Positions 1 to 12,744 are shown, counted from the first letter of the stretch. The stretch: 64,000 bases of DNA from Chara braunii (GCA_003427395.1 BFEA01000126.1:1499309-1563308), one strand, 5' to 3'. Program-made: numbers and translations. The notes: a model not told the origin generated them from the sequence alone.

Positions 1-474
1 TCCGGAACCAGGTAGTGGGCCAGTGGAAGGTGCCCCGCAGGGGGGTCCGCCACTCAGGCCTTCCCCGTCTCGTAGGTTAAACACCCACCGGCCTTTATGT
101 ATGTTGGCCTCCTCGGTCTGTAGCTCAACGTCGGTGGCCTAAGGAGTCTTCGCGAGTACCCAAAAATAATAGAAGAAAGACGGAAAAAAAGTTATAGCGT
201 GCCCGCCCAGAACACACGTGCTCAAGGTCCGCGACTGTCGCGACGGCCACCCGTGTCCAACAACAACCTCGATTACCACGGTAGAAGCAATAAAAACAAA
301 CAGTTAAATAAAATATTAATACAATCAAGAACGAACGCCGCGCACCCACACGGTCGCGACTCAGCACACACCCCGGCTGCCCACGGTTGAGCCTCACTGT
401 CAATCCTCCACGCGCGCTGTCGGGTGGGCGAGGCCGCACTTGCGCGACTTGCAGGAAACACGCCAAATACCCTT
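1..474. repeat. LTR-like direct repeat, copy 1 (cut by window edge)
   Basis: This stretch is nearly identical to 12271-12735. Both share the opening TCCGGAACCAGGTAGTGGGC, the short A-rich middle and the ending GCCAAATACCCTT. Copy 1 may begin before the window. Two direct copies about 12 kb apart suggest LTRs of one element. A purine-rich tract (AAAAAGAGAGGGTGAGG) lies just upstream of the second copy, as a polypurine tract would for a plus-strand element, but the only gag-like frame between them is on the minus strand. The LTR assignment is therefore tentative; a segmental duplication is the alternative. Confidence 0.5.
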
Positions 475-2717
475 GGTACGACAGTCTTCCCGGACCCTAT
501 TAAACGACATCCCCGTCGCACCAAGTATTTCTGTTCAACTATAGTTTCCAGAAAAAGTACATAATACTCCCTTGAGTTCTCAACTTCAACTGAAACGGTC
601 ATCTAGTTGTATCAACCCTAGACCTTGTTTCCTTAAGATAATTCGTGCAGAAGTCAAAGGCCGAAAATACCATTCGATTCTCGATCAAAAATAGAAATCT
701 ATAATAGCCGAATAATTGGCTAGGCACAGACACGCTTCAACCTCTAATTCAACGAAGTGGATAAACCCATTTTCCACCCACTATAATCACGAACAGGAAG
801 TCGTCCAATGCCAAACTTAGGATTACAGCACTTCCGGTTTTTTTTAGCGATATTTTATCGCGTCGGACACACAGACCATCCCATCACTAGCTAAGACTCA
901 GACTCAGTGGCGGGTCAAATTTCAGGACCTCATCCCCAGGTAGACTCTTTTCTTTTCATCCATCAATTACTCACGCTCAACCGATTTATACACTCTTTTA
1001 CAAGCCCTCTCTCAAAATAACACCACATTGTGGGACTTAATCAGACGCCTCAATCCTTCGGCTAACCTAGAAGATTGGGGTGTTTGACCCCATCACACAT
1101 ACCACAAGTGTACCTCATGGGCAGGGCCCCGTTAAGCCCAGTCTCACAAGGCACTATTACCATTCAAAAACCACTCATTTTGTTAACTCATCAAAGGTAT
1201 GGGTGGTGATATTCACTTAGTCTTTCAAAATAAAGAAAGTCACCTCATTTCCCCATAAATCCGACCTTTATGAGTGAGATCCTTCACTTTTGTCACATAT
1301 TCTATCAATCAAACTCATAGGTTTTGCTCAGTGAGCAATTCTCACGATCTTCCTCCAAGTAAAACTTCAATGCCACTTCCAATCAAGACTATAGCCGATT
1401 GGAGGGCCCCATAACCAGGTCGATCCTTCCTGACGTAGATGGCGCTCTCACCGGCTATCAGTCAAAACGTTTAGCTCTTCTCAAGGAGTCTTAATCATGG
1501 AAGCCCCCGTCACAGACTAGACCGTTTGTGGCCCATAATAAGTTGAGTAAGGGACTCACAACCAGCCTTACCAGCTTTTACGTGACTACGCAAGCGGGGA
1601 TGCTAAATTGAACGGTTCTTTCCTTACCCCCTGCCATACACAGAACCACCCGGGACTCACAGCCACTGGCCGGGTAAGGGATTTCTTACATGACAGGCTT
1701 CCGTGTCGCAGATGACACGCTTACTGGCAGTTGAGGCCCACAGAGTGAAACTGTCGATTTGGCCGAGGATAATACTCTGACTCCATAAAAATTCTTCTTA
1801 AGTCACCCCCTTCCTCGCAAGGGTGAGCCTTCCGTAATAATTTTTTAAGACCCCTTCCATTATGAAGGAGAATCACCCATAAAAATCTCTCAGTCATCCT
1901 CCCACTCATGGATGGATTTGTTTATATAACTTTAAACATTCTTCACTTGGAAATACCCCTCAAACTTTGTCAGGCCGCCCTCGAGCATAGCCTCTCTCTT
2001 GATACGATTTTCTGAACCCTTTAAGCCTTCCAGAAATATCCCACAGATAATCGCGCTCTCTTCACTTCGTCGTTAATTAAGGTAATACACAAAAAGATTC
2101 ACAAGGCCACTTTGATGAGAATGTCAATGACAACCGAAACACGCACGATCCCGCAACCCGAGGGAATCAAAACTCGTACCCAAGAAATAATTCTCAAAAG
2201 AAAATCAGATCATCTCAAGTCTCACACCCTTACAAATCTCAAATTATCACAATTTTATATCCCAATCAACACAAGACCTTGTATAGCGTATCACACATGT
2301 CATATACGCAAAATAATATCAAATGTTCCCACACAATTGGGTATGCGTTTAGCGTACAGACGACAATTTCTTAAAAGATCTTTACTCGTATCCGACAGAA
2401 GCTAAGCCAGCTTAGAGAGTGAATAATCAGGTCCAGAGTATACGCACAATCCCAAAAAAATAGAAGCGCGCACTCGATATCAGAACTATGTACAAGAAAA
2501 AACCATGTCTCATAATACTCATAGGTTCGAAAAAAAACAGAATAAACAGATAATCGCTCATTAATTCCACCAATCGGCCTACCGCACTGTCATAGCCTAT
2601 CGAGCGCCTATTTGTTAGTCATTCAAGAATGCCGACACCATTTTGCCTCCCTACTGCTATGAGAGTGACAATAGTAGCTACTAAGAAAGACCAGACCCCT
2701 ATCTAAGGCCAAGGACC
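475..2717. other. Anonymous noncoding stretch
   Basis: No reading frame here resembles a known protein, and no RNA gene or clear tandem repeat was seen. It lies between the LTR-like repeat and the downstream end of the minus-strand gag-like frame, so it may be decayed transposon DNA. Confidence 0.4.
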
Positions 2718-3797
2718 TCACCCCTCAATTCCTTTCTTTGCCATCTTACATCTGCGAGGGGTATGACCAGTCTTCCCACAGCAAGCACATACTATCCTCG
2801 CCCACCGTTCTCGCCCTCTTCTATTCCTTCGTCCAGTTCGACTTACAACTGACGATGTTCCCTCGTCATCACACTCCTTATTAAGATTGGATGTCGTGTG
2901 CGACCAGGTTACACCAACTCCTCCCTGAACTCTTTGCTCCTCTATTCCCTCCTCACTTGGGACGTCAAGCGTCCTCTCACAGGTATGGGTTGCAGCAACT
3001 CTCACTTTAGCCGGTATCTCTTTTCTCTCATCCCCTGACTCATTTTTCTTCTCTCTGCTCCTCCTGTGATTTCGCCTGGCGATCTTAGCGTCCTTCTGAG
3101 ATTCATCTTCCTTAGTATCAGAGGTGCCTACTGCAGGATCATTCGGCCCCTTTTCAAACTCACTCTTTTCACTATCCAACACCTTTTTTCGTTTCCTCGC
3201 TTCCCGCAAGGTATGACAGAGGTACTGGTCGAAATACTCCTGCTCAAGGTTTTCTCGGATCTTATCCCATACTAACCTCCCCTCTGTTCCACAAATTAAA
3301 TCTCGTTGTTCTGCATTCGTGAAGCTCATGAGGAAGACAACGCATTTGTCATGTTCTGACAGTGCCCAGACCTTACGCGATGCACGCTCATACTCTGCAA
3401 GGAAGTGCCCTACTGACACATAACTATACCGGTCTATCTTCTCGAGATCATCCCTGGTCAACTGTTCCTCACCTAGCCGGTATTTATTCCCCATGTCATC
3501 ATAGAACTTCTTTCATAATGACCCCGCCCTACCAATCAGCCCCATGACTTCCCTCTCCAGACTTACATGGATATACTTTACAACCTCCTTCAGCATTTGC
3601 TCCTCATTCCATTTGCAATGAACTGCTATCTGCCCAAACTTTTCAAGGAAGTCAGAGATATGATAACCCTTAAAGAAGTCGATCTCAACCTTGGGTAGGT
3701 TGTCTCGCTCCCAATCTTGCAACCCCAACAGAGAAACGAGTTCCTCGACCTCAATCTTCCCTTGAGAACCCTCCATCTCGAGCTCCTTCGACCCCAT
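2718..3797 (-). pseudogene. Gag-like retrotransposon protein with CCHC zinc knuckle, one in-frame stop
   Basis: A minus-strand frame of about 360 codons runs from ATG at 3797 to 2718, broken by one in-frame TGA at 3513-3515; both halves are in the same frame. The first part is acidic and helix-rich. The middle (for example LVWDKIRENLEQEY) resembles a retrotransposon capsid. A long charged, Lys/Arg/Glu-rich linker follows. The C-terminus has a perfect zinc knuckle, C-X2-C-X4-H-X4-C (CACCGKTGHTPRRC, about 2757-2800), which binds nucleic acid in Gag proteins. The bases before the ATG read TTGTTGTTCTACAG followed by G, which looks like a splice acceptor, so an upstream intron is possible. No protease or polymerase frame was found nearby. 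The TGA could be a decayed CGA codon. It could also be a host gene derived from Gag, but the stop argues against function. Confidence 0.65.
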
Positions 3798-3854
3798 CAC
3801 CTGTAGAACAACAACGAGCGGTGTTAGGGTAGAGATTCGAGGGAAGTTACACAA

Positions 3855-5946
3855 CTAAATCTAATGCAGAACGTATCCCACTAAAGTTGCCCCGATACTC
3901 ATCACGAGAGCACGCGTAAGAACCTATTCAAAAGGATGGCGATACCGAAGAGAATCTTTTAACTAAATATCCACCTAGAATAAAACACAAATACTCATGG
4001 ATACACACCCTTAAGCCATGACTCATACATTAATCAAATATTATTTCTATACAATATACATATGCCATATAGGTGGATACTGCAAACATAAATCCAAAAT
4101 GCAGTACAACCCTCAATAAATAACAAGTAGTTACAACAATAATCCACACCATGCTAAGCACTTTCCTTGTTAGGGTTGTAGCTGAAGAACACGTATGATT
4201 TAGAAACAATAACATTAAGTCAACTTCAACTGTCAGTCATGCGACAAGATAACTCTCAAAACATACTTCAGAATAAATAAGACAACATGAGAGTAGCAAA
4301 TGAGTAAATAACATAATACAATTGTTACCCCCTCAGCTTTTAAGCGAAGCATATGTTACAGAGGGGCGGTGTAATTCTCAACAGATAACATCTTGACTCT
4401 TGAGCCCCGCTCTAAAGATCAAGCCTCATCTCATCCCTCTCTGATTCCAGCGCTTGTACCTCATTGCCCCTATCATGGTCAAGTGGGCAACCCCATTCAT
4501 ACTTATTAAGGCAACGAGGAGCGAACTCGCACCTTCACAAATATGGTGGCCCTGCTTAGCGAGAGACGAGTCTAGGTCGCTACCCCAGATCCGCTCTCAC
4601 CAAGCAGTGGCTGTTTCACCTGGCCATCACAGCCTGAGTGAGGTAGCAAGTCCTTTCCTCTTTTCTCAACAGATAATGTAATTACTCTCCCATCACAGGA
4701 GAGACAACAACACCCCACTAATGGACCAGGAACATAGTTCCGATGTGGGTCTCACTATCAATTTCGAGACTAATAACAAGTTCCGATGTGGGTCTCACTA
4801 TCAATTTCGAGACTAATAACCGCTTCCTTAAGCCTCATCGAGGGAGTAACAACTCAATAATGCACTTCCACTGAGGACAAATTATACACGTCGACTAACC
4901 CCTTCCTGGAAGAACCCCCTTCCACAGAAGCAAGTCACCCCATTCACCCCTGGTCCCATGCCAGACGTGGAAGGCAGTCCATACATACGCCATCAACCTG
5001 ACATCAAACAAAACACAATGAAAACACATATATAGAGGCAACCAAACAAACAAACACAAATGCCATATATACATATATCACATATAATTAACACATAGGC
5101 CTCTCTTCGGACTAGCCAAACCGTTATCCTAGTGACCACTACTTCTCGAGATTTATCGATAGTTAGCCAGACAGTCCGCAAGCGACTCAAATCATCACCA
5201 ACTCACACTATCGAAGAGTCTAAACATCGTACTGGCCGTAGTACCTATCATACCACATCACAACCTAGGTTCAAGGAAGTATTTTTACAATTAAACTCCT
5301 CACTTCGCACTTTATCAGTCATCCCCTCACCCATGTTGTTCTCGTGTCAGCAACATTCTCTAACGCAGGGGTCATGTGACTAGGGGAGATGCTCCATCTC
5401 AACTTGACTATCCCCCCAAGGCAGACTTAACACAATAATCATGTAATGAGTCAATTAGCCTTGGATTCCAATCATAGGCATACTTAGCAATGTCAGTGTC
5501 ACCTTACTCCTTTCTAGCCGAATCGGGCTTGCGAGGCACCCTCCGGACTTCAACTCCAATCATTCGCTTACTAGTCGCAGCACATAGTCAAGGCGCTTAT
5601 CGATCTCAAGCAACCCTTACTGCATCACTCAAACTCCACTCACGGAACTAATCCTCACTTCATGCTTTATCCAATGCCATATACGATCAACCATTCCTCC
5701 TAACCCTGTCAATAAAGCAGAAGTGGTCATTGTCCGCGGATTATCAACCCACTTCGAATCAAGGCTCGATTTCTATGGACCTCTCAGTCTTTACGGTACT
5801 TCCAACGATAGTAAAAATGTTAGTCAATCGCTCATACAAATCTACCGAAACTTCTCATTTGCCTATTTTCTCGCTTCCATACCCGGATGTCGTTCCACCA
5901 GCGACAACGGTAGGAAACCGTTATCCCTCACAACGACGCCACCTGT
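3855..5946. other. Anonymous noncoding stretch with one small tandem duplication
   Basis: No recognisable gene. The only structure seen is the 43-bp duplication at 4736-4820, annotated separately. Family E similarity begins at about 5947. Confidence 0.4.
4736..4820. repeat. Two-copy 43-bp tandem repeat
   Basis: The block beginning AGTTCCGATGTGGGTCTCAC occurs at 4736 and again at 4779 with no visible difference apart from the last bases. A recent local duplication or an assembly slip could explain it. Confidence 0.85.
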
Positions 5947-7379
5947 CGAGCGCATCAGTCCGACACCGCACGCGGCAGCGCGGGACCCTCCCGGCCGCGT
6001 CACGCAGGAGTTGGACCAACCTCGTCACGAACACATAAGTGGAGCCTCCTTCGGCCTCTCCGGCCGAGTGCGCCAGCCATACCTCTCGCGAGCCCCTACG
6101 ACAGGATAGGGCCTATGCGAGGCACAACTTACCTCCACCTTACGGGAGTTGTCACCTCCTTTCGGTGGGCGTATCCCCGCCGAGCTACCAGTCCACAATA
6201 CGAAAGTTACTCAGTTGCAATCGCAGAGGTGGACCAACCGAGGGCGTTTCTCGTTCGTTGTAGCATAGGGGGTACACGCGGTAATACGCCTATCGGACCC
6301 GCATGCAAGCCGACATCTTGGGTGGCTGAAGTCCCAGGCGTGGCCCGTCGTCGGTCGACTAGGAAGTATCCCACACACCACGCGCATACCACTCTAACAA
6401 CCACAAGACAATAATACACGCACATACACACGAAACGACACAACACAAACAACGCGACAACGCTCCTAGCCCCTCGGTAACCAAACCATAACTTTCTGAT
6501 GCGGAAATCGGATAGGCGTCGCGCGCGAGACTTAGTATAAAACCGCGCGGACACAGGGGTCTACTCAAATCGACTCGCAATGCAGGCGTACGCAAGCAGT
6601 TGCAATGATGGCGTACTATGTAGTACCCATACTCGCGCGATCCTCGTTAATCTCGAGGGTCGCATTCGACACTCAAGTGTCGGCTGACACGCACCTTGAG
6701 GGTTAATCTCTCGACGTTGGACAACTGCCAAGCGCGGTTGAAGACCACACACCCTCTTCTGCACTCTGTGCAAAACGGGTGGTACACAGGTCCGTACATG
6801 TGGTGGCAGTCGCCCCTTACTGCCCTGGAGATGAGCCCCAATCCATACCTGGGCAAAAGTCAAGGGGTTTAACTTTGACGGCTGCCACGGACTACAACGT
6901 CCAACTACAAAAATTAACAAGCAAAACCATCCAATAAATAAATAACCAACCCAATACTAATATATAAAGTCAAGACCCGAGATAACAACCAAAAGGACGG
7001 GGAAACATAAACCCATCAGGTTTGCAGATCGCGCGACACATGGTTGTCATTCTCACTGTCTCCAAAGTATGGCTCACATACCGAGCTTCAAGATACTAAC
7101 CTGCATAAAACACAGGCACGCACAATAGCCACATTGCCATACACCAACGTGGTCAACTCTACTGTTCCCTGTAACTCACACCATGCCTCACACTCAAGCC
7201 CCAGTCATAGTCAAAATCTCCATAAATCTCACAAGTGATTTATAATGGTTGTTTAAAAGAAGTCCGGTTAAGACCCTCAAAGAAACATATCAAAGTTCAG
7301 GGCTAAGGCAGTCAAGTTAAGGTATAGGTATAGGCGAAGTTGTGTCATGAGCCGACAAGTCAGCGATCAACCAACCGAC

Positions 7380-7398
7380 CTGTTATCAGTGATAACAG
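7380..7398. repeat. Perfect 19-bp palindrome, family E copy A
   Basis: CTGTTATCAGTGATAACAG is a perfect inverted repeat around one central base. The same palindrome is intact in copies R and B, while flanking bases differ. Confidence 0.8.
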
Positions 7399-7669
7399 AA
7401 AATGATTCTCGTAGGATCAAGCTGAAACTAGTCCAAATCCTAAGTCAAACGATCAAAATGACTTGTAACACAAGACAGGTCAATGCCCTAAGCTAAAACC
7501 ATAAGCCCCTGGAGAATAATCCTCACACCACAATCTCTCTCAAAGTCTTTCCTAATAGCTAGACCTAAGTCTACCTCTAAGCCAACGCCCAAGGAAAGGT
7601 AGACTCATGACATAATCTCCCCTATCCAGGGTGGATTACCAGAATCGTCACCTGTCAAAATATAATCTA

Positions 7670-8250
7670 GCTCCTTTAAACCAAGAAAATTTCGGCAGCG
7701 CTTTCCGTAGGAAAAACGCCTTTCAAGAATTTATATAAGTTCAAATATAAAAGCAGAAAATAATATTTAACCCTGGAAAGTCAAATTTTGTCCAACTCCC
7801 TGAATTAGTAGAAATTTGGGCAGCACTCCCTTTAGAAAGGGAGACTTCCTAGATTTGTACTAAGTCAGATATGAACTCAGAAGACAAACTTCAATTCAAC
7901 TTTAGACAAGATTTAACTATCTCCTTAGTTTTGCAGAAATTTCGACAACACTCCCTCTAGGAAAGTGCTTTCCTAAAATTTATATAAGGCTAAGTCCAGA
8001 ATTCGAGAATAACTTTGACTTCTCAAAGTCCAATTTTGTCTAACTCCCTGAATTAGCAAAAATTTCGGCAGCACTCCCTTTAGAAAATTAGATTTTCCAG
8101 ATTTTTACTAGGTCAGATATAAAGAAAAGACAAGTTGAACTTTGACAAGTCGAAAATTGACTAACTCCTTGGATTTGTAGAAATTTCGACAGCGCTTCCC
8201 GTAGAGAAAGTAGCTTGTCAAGATTTATATAAAGCCAAGCATAATAAAAG
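7670..8250 (-). repeat. Array of about 120-bp stem-loop units, copy A
   Basis: About five diverged units, each ending in an AAATTT-GG...CC-AAATTT pairing arm with an inner GCACT...AGTGC-type arm, are seen in reverse orientation. They correspond unit by unit to 12932-13480 in copy R. Confidence 0.7.
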
Positions 8251-8525
8251 ATCCTAGAAAAATGCAAGAATTGACCCAAGTAAAAAAACTTAGCTCAGAA
8301 AATGCAGGAATTGAAAATAACTCCTACAACTCTAGCACGTGGCGAGCGACTAAAGCAACTACCTATCAAACTGAAACTCAGACCATGTAGTAACCTGACT
8401 CAGTCACATGCAAGCCAAACAACAAAGGTAACTACTCTCACCAGCCCCAAGTTCATTCCATATAGATAATTTATGAATCTTTTAAGTCCTTGAACCCTTA
8501 TTTCCCTCTTACATAAGACATAGGG

Positions 8526-9144
8526 CTGGACCATTCGCCATGAAAACAATGTCCAGTCTGCCTTTAAGATATACACGAACAGGTTGCACAACTACTTCTC
8601 CCTTCTTTTGGTCATATGACTAGGTCATTCGCCATGGAAACAATGCCTAGCCGCCTTGAGCCGTTTAATATCCAAAATTTAGTATTTCTCTGACTTTGTT
8701 TTCAAAAGGAAAGCAAATATGGGCAGGGGACTGAACTATTCGCCATGGAAACAAAGTTCAGCTTGCCCAGATTATTTCCATTTATACTTCGTATTTTTTC
8801 CTTTCTCTTCTTAATGATTAGGCTTAACGCTGGACCATTCACGATGGAAACAAAGCCCAGCTGCTAGTTCACATGCAAATATATATAAAATATTTTTCCT
8901 TTATACTCAGCTTAACTTATATGCGTGGTTTTCAGGCTAAACCATTCACCATGGAAACAATGCTTAGCCTTAGACCAGAAATCCTCCCTCAGAATAAACA
9001 AGATCTTAAACTCCTTCAATCAGGCAAACCCCCAGACATAACTAAAGCAACAAGGCCATTCACCATGGAAACAATGCCTGGTCCTTCAGAAAACAGTCAA
9101 ATAAAAACAACCCTTAGCCATTCACCATGGAAACAATGCTCAGG
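8526..9144. repeat. Array of seven hairpins with constant loop and variable stems, copy A
   Basis: Each unit has the nearly constant loop CATTCRCCATGGAAACAATG flanked by a unit-specific self-complementary stem. Stems: CTGGAC/GTCCAG (8526/8551), CTAGG/CCTAG (8620/8646), CTGAAC/GTTCAG (8731/8756) with outer GGGCA/TGCCC (8721/8764), GCTGG/CCAGC (8829/8857), AGGCTAA/TTAGCCT (8934/8964), CAAGGC/GCCTGG (9051/9076, one mismatch), CCTTAGC/GCTCAGG (9112/9138, one mismatch). Spacing is irregular, with unrelated AT-rich spacers. It matches the array in copy B by position and by loop core when reverse complemented. Function is unknown; RNA or cruciform structure is possible. Confidence 0.85.
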
Positions 9145-11040
9145 CTTTGGTTGACTTTTCCAAACGCATGCAAGACTACCTTCCTCCCACCTTCCCCCAA
9201 TTTATCCCTTTGTCTGCTTTCAACCAAAATAAAGAAGAAACTTAGGCTTTACTCTCACATGTTCCTTCCATTCAATCTGATTGGGTCCTGAAGAGGAAGC
9301 AAAAAAGACCATAGGGACAACCTCATGCATACAACAGTCATACTGCAGGGGGATAAACAAACCTGGGTGGTAGTAGGTTGTATAGATGGAAATGGTTTAC
9401 CTGACGATTCCCTGCCTCCAGAACTCCTCCTGAGGTCCGGCAGGGCTCCCGCAATCGGTGGAGCGAACTTCCCACAGAGGCCTTGGCGCGGACCTACGGG
9501 TTGCAATCCCGCCTGCCGCCTTCCTCTCGTAACCAAGGACTAGACTGAGACTTAGAAAGGTAGATAGAGAAGGGTTTGAGACTCTCAGATCCAAGGATGG
9601 TGCTCTCAGACTCGCAAGAGAGGGCCTTGTTATCTTGGTTCGCCTGAGGGCCCCGCAATGGCGGCCTAATAGTTGCAGCCGATCCAGCTTCCGAAGCCAA
9701 ACTGTGAAAGTCGGCCCTCTCTGACAACCTCTTAATCGACCACAATAGCCTCCCCCTCAACTTCTTAGTGCCTCTCCCGTACTGTATCCAAAGTGCAGAA
9801 GAAAGCAACCAACCCTCAACCCGCACCGCATGCGTAATAATCGGGCGCAATAACAATGTACGACCAGTCCCTTGGTTAGCGCCCCACCAAGTGCACAACG
9901 GGCACACAACAGAGACCCGACCAAAACTCTCAAGCACAGCGGTGGTCCACACTAGTATGCACAGTAGCAGCCCTAACAACCCTTGCATGCCAGCCACAGT
10001 GGCAACCCCGACTCCCCTGCAGTTGCGCCCGAGTACCCAGTAATACGTGTGTCTTTAACAACAGTGGCCCTCGTATTAGATAGGTATAGCTAAAGAGGAT
10101 CGGAACCGCACTCTGACGCAATAGAATCTCGGGTAAACAGTTCAGTAGTAGTTCAAAAACAGGCTGTAGCAACAGCCCAGCGTACAATGGTAATGACAGG
10201 CCGCACCTAACTTGCTGCGATGGCAATCTGGGCGCGAATGACCGTTTTCAGAGCTCAGCAGTTGTAGCACACCTCTCCCAACAACCGTACAGCAGCTCAG
10301 CAATCCGCAAGAGCCCATATGCAGGCAGGCGGAACCCGGGCAGTGGGGCAACAACAGAGCGCATACAGAGCACTTTACACACCCAACACGGAGCAAGCAA
10401 CATGTCCTTCTCACGTCACGAGTGTGAGGCCGCCGGCTGTTGGTTCCCACCACCCATTAGCCAGGGGGTCACTCCGCCAAACATCCAACATCTTGATGTA
10501 CCTGATCCACAAGCGCGGTCAGCTTTGCTTCACTTCGTGATCCCCGATGGCAGCGCAACTACGTACCTCGTCACCGGTCCCCTCCAGGTACGTGCTCCCC
10601 ACCTCCTCCATCTCCCTCTCGTTACTCCGTACAACAGAATAGGCATATACGGCAACTGGCGGGCAGGGCTCCAACTCTGCAATTACCCCGTTACCTTTCC
10701 CCAATGACAGGAGCACCTCACTATCAACCGCGTAAGCCCCCAACCCCCGAAGCCCGGCCCCGCACTACCTAGTTCAACGAGACATACTGAAACTGAACGA
10801 ATCTGTCGACAAACGCGGCCACATCCGTTCCACTTTCAATCTCCCCTTCAACCCGCTGCCCCTTCTCCCTACTAACTTCCACTCTGCTAACTTATCGTGA
10901 GAACTAACCTCATTTCTGAGGTCGCCCACCTTCATAACCCCAATTGAGTATCTCTTCCCACCCGTTTTCAGTGAGTAACGGCCGAGAACTCCGAGTTTCG
11001 ATCTCACCATAGCTTCTTTTATCGTCACCATCGCGCACGT

Positions 11041-12270
11041 CTCTCCTCATGAACTTCGCTATTTACTAACTATCTTGCAAATCTAATTGCATCTCCGGGG
11101 TGGCCCGCCCCGAAACCACCAACCTCGGTCCTTGGTTCACCCGATTTCCTCAAGAATCAGGTGGGAACTCGAATCCTCCTCCCGCCATGCTCCCGTTCCA
11201 CTCCGCCGTCTTCACCTTCACATTCGAATGCACCTTGGCGCAGATGCCGCCCAGGTACATTCGTTCCGTGCTGCACTCGTACTTCGCTCTTGCCTCCCAC
11301 CGCCCGCCTTTCCTACTTCGTCCCTAATCATGCTCACTTCCCTGTCGCCCACTGTCCGTCTCCCGTCACTGCGCTCTTTCCCTTCTCCGTATGCATCTAG
11401 CGCAGAAGCCGGCCCAGGTTCATCCCTCTTTCCTTCCTTCACTGTTGTTCGTGCTCCGTCGCTTTCTTCCACTCTTTTGTGCTTCCCCTCCCTACTCTTG
11501 ATCGTGCGCTAACCCCGGCCTTTTCTCTTTAGCTGCCCTTCGCTCGCCGTCCCTTAGCTACTGCCCCACGCTCCCTCCGCCGCCCAAAGTCGCCCTCCTC
11601 CGAGCGAGCTCTTCGCTCCTCTTCCCCGCCTGCATCTGGCGCCTAACCCCATCCCGGTTCATCCCCTCCCGGAATCCTTGTCACCTCTGCACTAGCGCCA
11701 GTGGCATCCCCCTGCGCAACCTCCGATGGCAGGAGCAACGGCCGGTCCCACAGCGCCCGACAAGCTGTTCCACAACTTTCACTGTCCAGCGGGAACCTTC
11801 GGAGGGAACCAGGCACTAGCCGGTTCGATTAGTCTTTCGCCCCTATACCCAACTCCGACGACCGCTGCATGCAGCAGCGNGAGGGAACCAGGCACTAGCC
11901 GGTTCGATTAGTCTTTCGCCCCTATACCCAACTCCGACGACCGCTGCATGCAGCAGCGGTGCTGTATGCCCTGTCAACAACCGTCTACCAGCCAACTCGA
12001 GCAGAGCCGCCCCCCCCCGGCTTCTCGGATTCCCTACAGGCGCCACCAAGTTTGGAGCCTGCGGCCTAGTTTGACGGGTTCCGGGAGCGAGTATGGCCAC
12101 AAGGCCGGAACTTCAAGGATTTGACGGTAGGGCTGGAATATCAACGTTTACGGGTTGTGGGGGTGGACGGTAACATAGGCAGCTCCAGTCCTCTGCACCC
12201 AACGGATGTTGGACCCTTGTATCAAGGGCACATTGCGTGCCGCACCTAAAAAGAGAGGGTGAGGTTGATA
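11041..12270. other. Pyrimidine-rich noncoding stretch with a contig-join duplication
   Basis: The plus strand is C/T-rich at 11100-11720, giving long chance frames of low-complexity Ser/Pro/Arg protein that resemble nothing known. The repeat around the single N at 11880 is annotated separately. No gene is supported. Confidence 0.4.
11802..11958. other. Probable false duplication around a single N
   Basis: The 78 bases at 11802-11879 are repeated exactly at 11881-11958, with one N at 11880 between them. Exact flanking copies joined by one N are what a scaffolder leaves when it abuts overlapping contig ends without merging them. Confidence 0.8.
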
Positions 12271-12735
12271 TTCCGGAACCAGGTAGTGGGCCGGCGGAAG
12301 GTGCCCCGCCACTCAGGCCTTCCCCGTTTCGTAGGTCAAACACCCACCGACCTTTATGTATGTTGGCCACCTCGGACTGTAGCTCAACGTCGGTGGTCTA
12401 AGGAGTCTTCGCGAGTACCCAAAAATAATAGAAGAAAGACGGAAAAAAAGTTCTAGCGTGCCCGCCCAGAACACCCGTGCTCAAGGTACGCGACTGTCGC
12501 GACGGCCACCCGTGTCCAACAACAACCTCGATTACCGCGGTATAAGCAATAAAAACAAACAATTAAATAAAATATTAATACAATCAAGAACGAACGCCCC
12601 GCACCCACACGGCCGCGACTCAGCACACACCGCGGCTGCCCACGGTTGAGCCTCACTGTCAATCCTCCACGTGCGCCGTCGGGTGGGCGAGGCCGCACTT
12701 GCGCGACTTGCAGGAAACACGCCAAATACCCTTGT
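12271..12735. repeat. LTR-like direct repeat, copy 2
   Basis: Nearly identical to 1-474, missing a short GCAGGGGGGTCC-type stretch present in copy 1. It ends at AAATACCCTT, where copy 2 continues into the inverted half GTAAGGGTATTT and then into family E copy R. The purine tract upstream (about 12250-12266) could be a polypurine tract. Confidence 0.5.
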
Positions 12736-12744
12736 AAGGGTATT
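12725..12744. repeat. Palindrome AATACCCTTGTAAGGGTATT at a repeat junction
   Basis: This perfect inverted repeat sits where the LTR-like repeat meets family E copy R. Close variants mark the start of both family C copies (53484 and 62842). The half-site AAATACCCTT ends LTR-like copy 1 near 474. Confidence 0.7.

Larger units (their letters stand above)
5947..11040 (-). mobile_element. Family E noncoding interspersed element, copy A
   Basis: Read on the minus strand, this block is similar in order and content to 12745-15945 (copy R) and about 54870-60690 (copy B). Shared landmarks are the GGAGGTGACA and TAGGCCCTATCCTGTCGTAG segments, the TTTATAC segment, the 19-bp palindrome, five stem-loop units of about 120 bp, the seven-hairpin array, and a block containing GAGAGGAAGGCGGCAGGCG. 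Similarity to copy B beyond 9800 is patchy, so the upper boundary is approximate. No long frame resembles a transposase or polymerase. It may be a very long LTR, a nonautonomous element or a large noncoding repeat unit. Terminal repeats and target duplication were not found. Confidence 0.6.

Noticed and set aside
7380-7398. Bacterial tet-operator-like sequence
   Set aside because: The resemblance is limited to the central ATCAGTGAT; the palindrome belongs to a eukaryotic interspersed repeat and no repressor gene is present.
8526-9144. CRISPR array
   Set aside because: Spacing is irregular, repeats are part of variable-stem hairpins, spacers are not uniform, no cas genes are present, and the context is eukaryotic.
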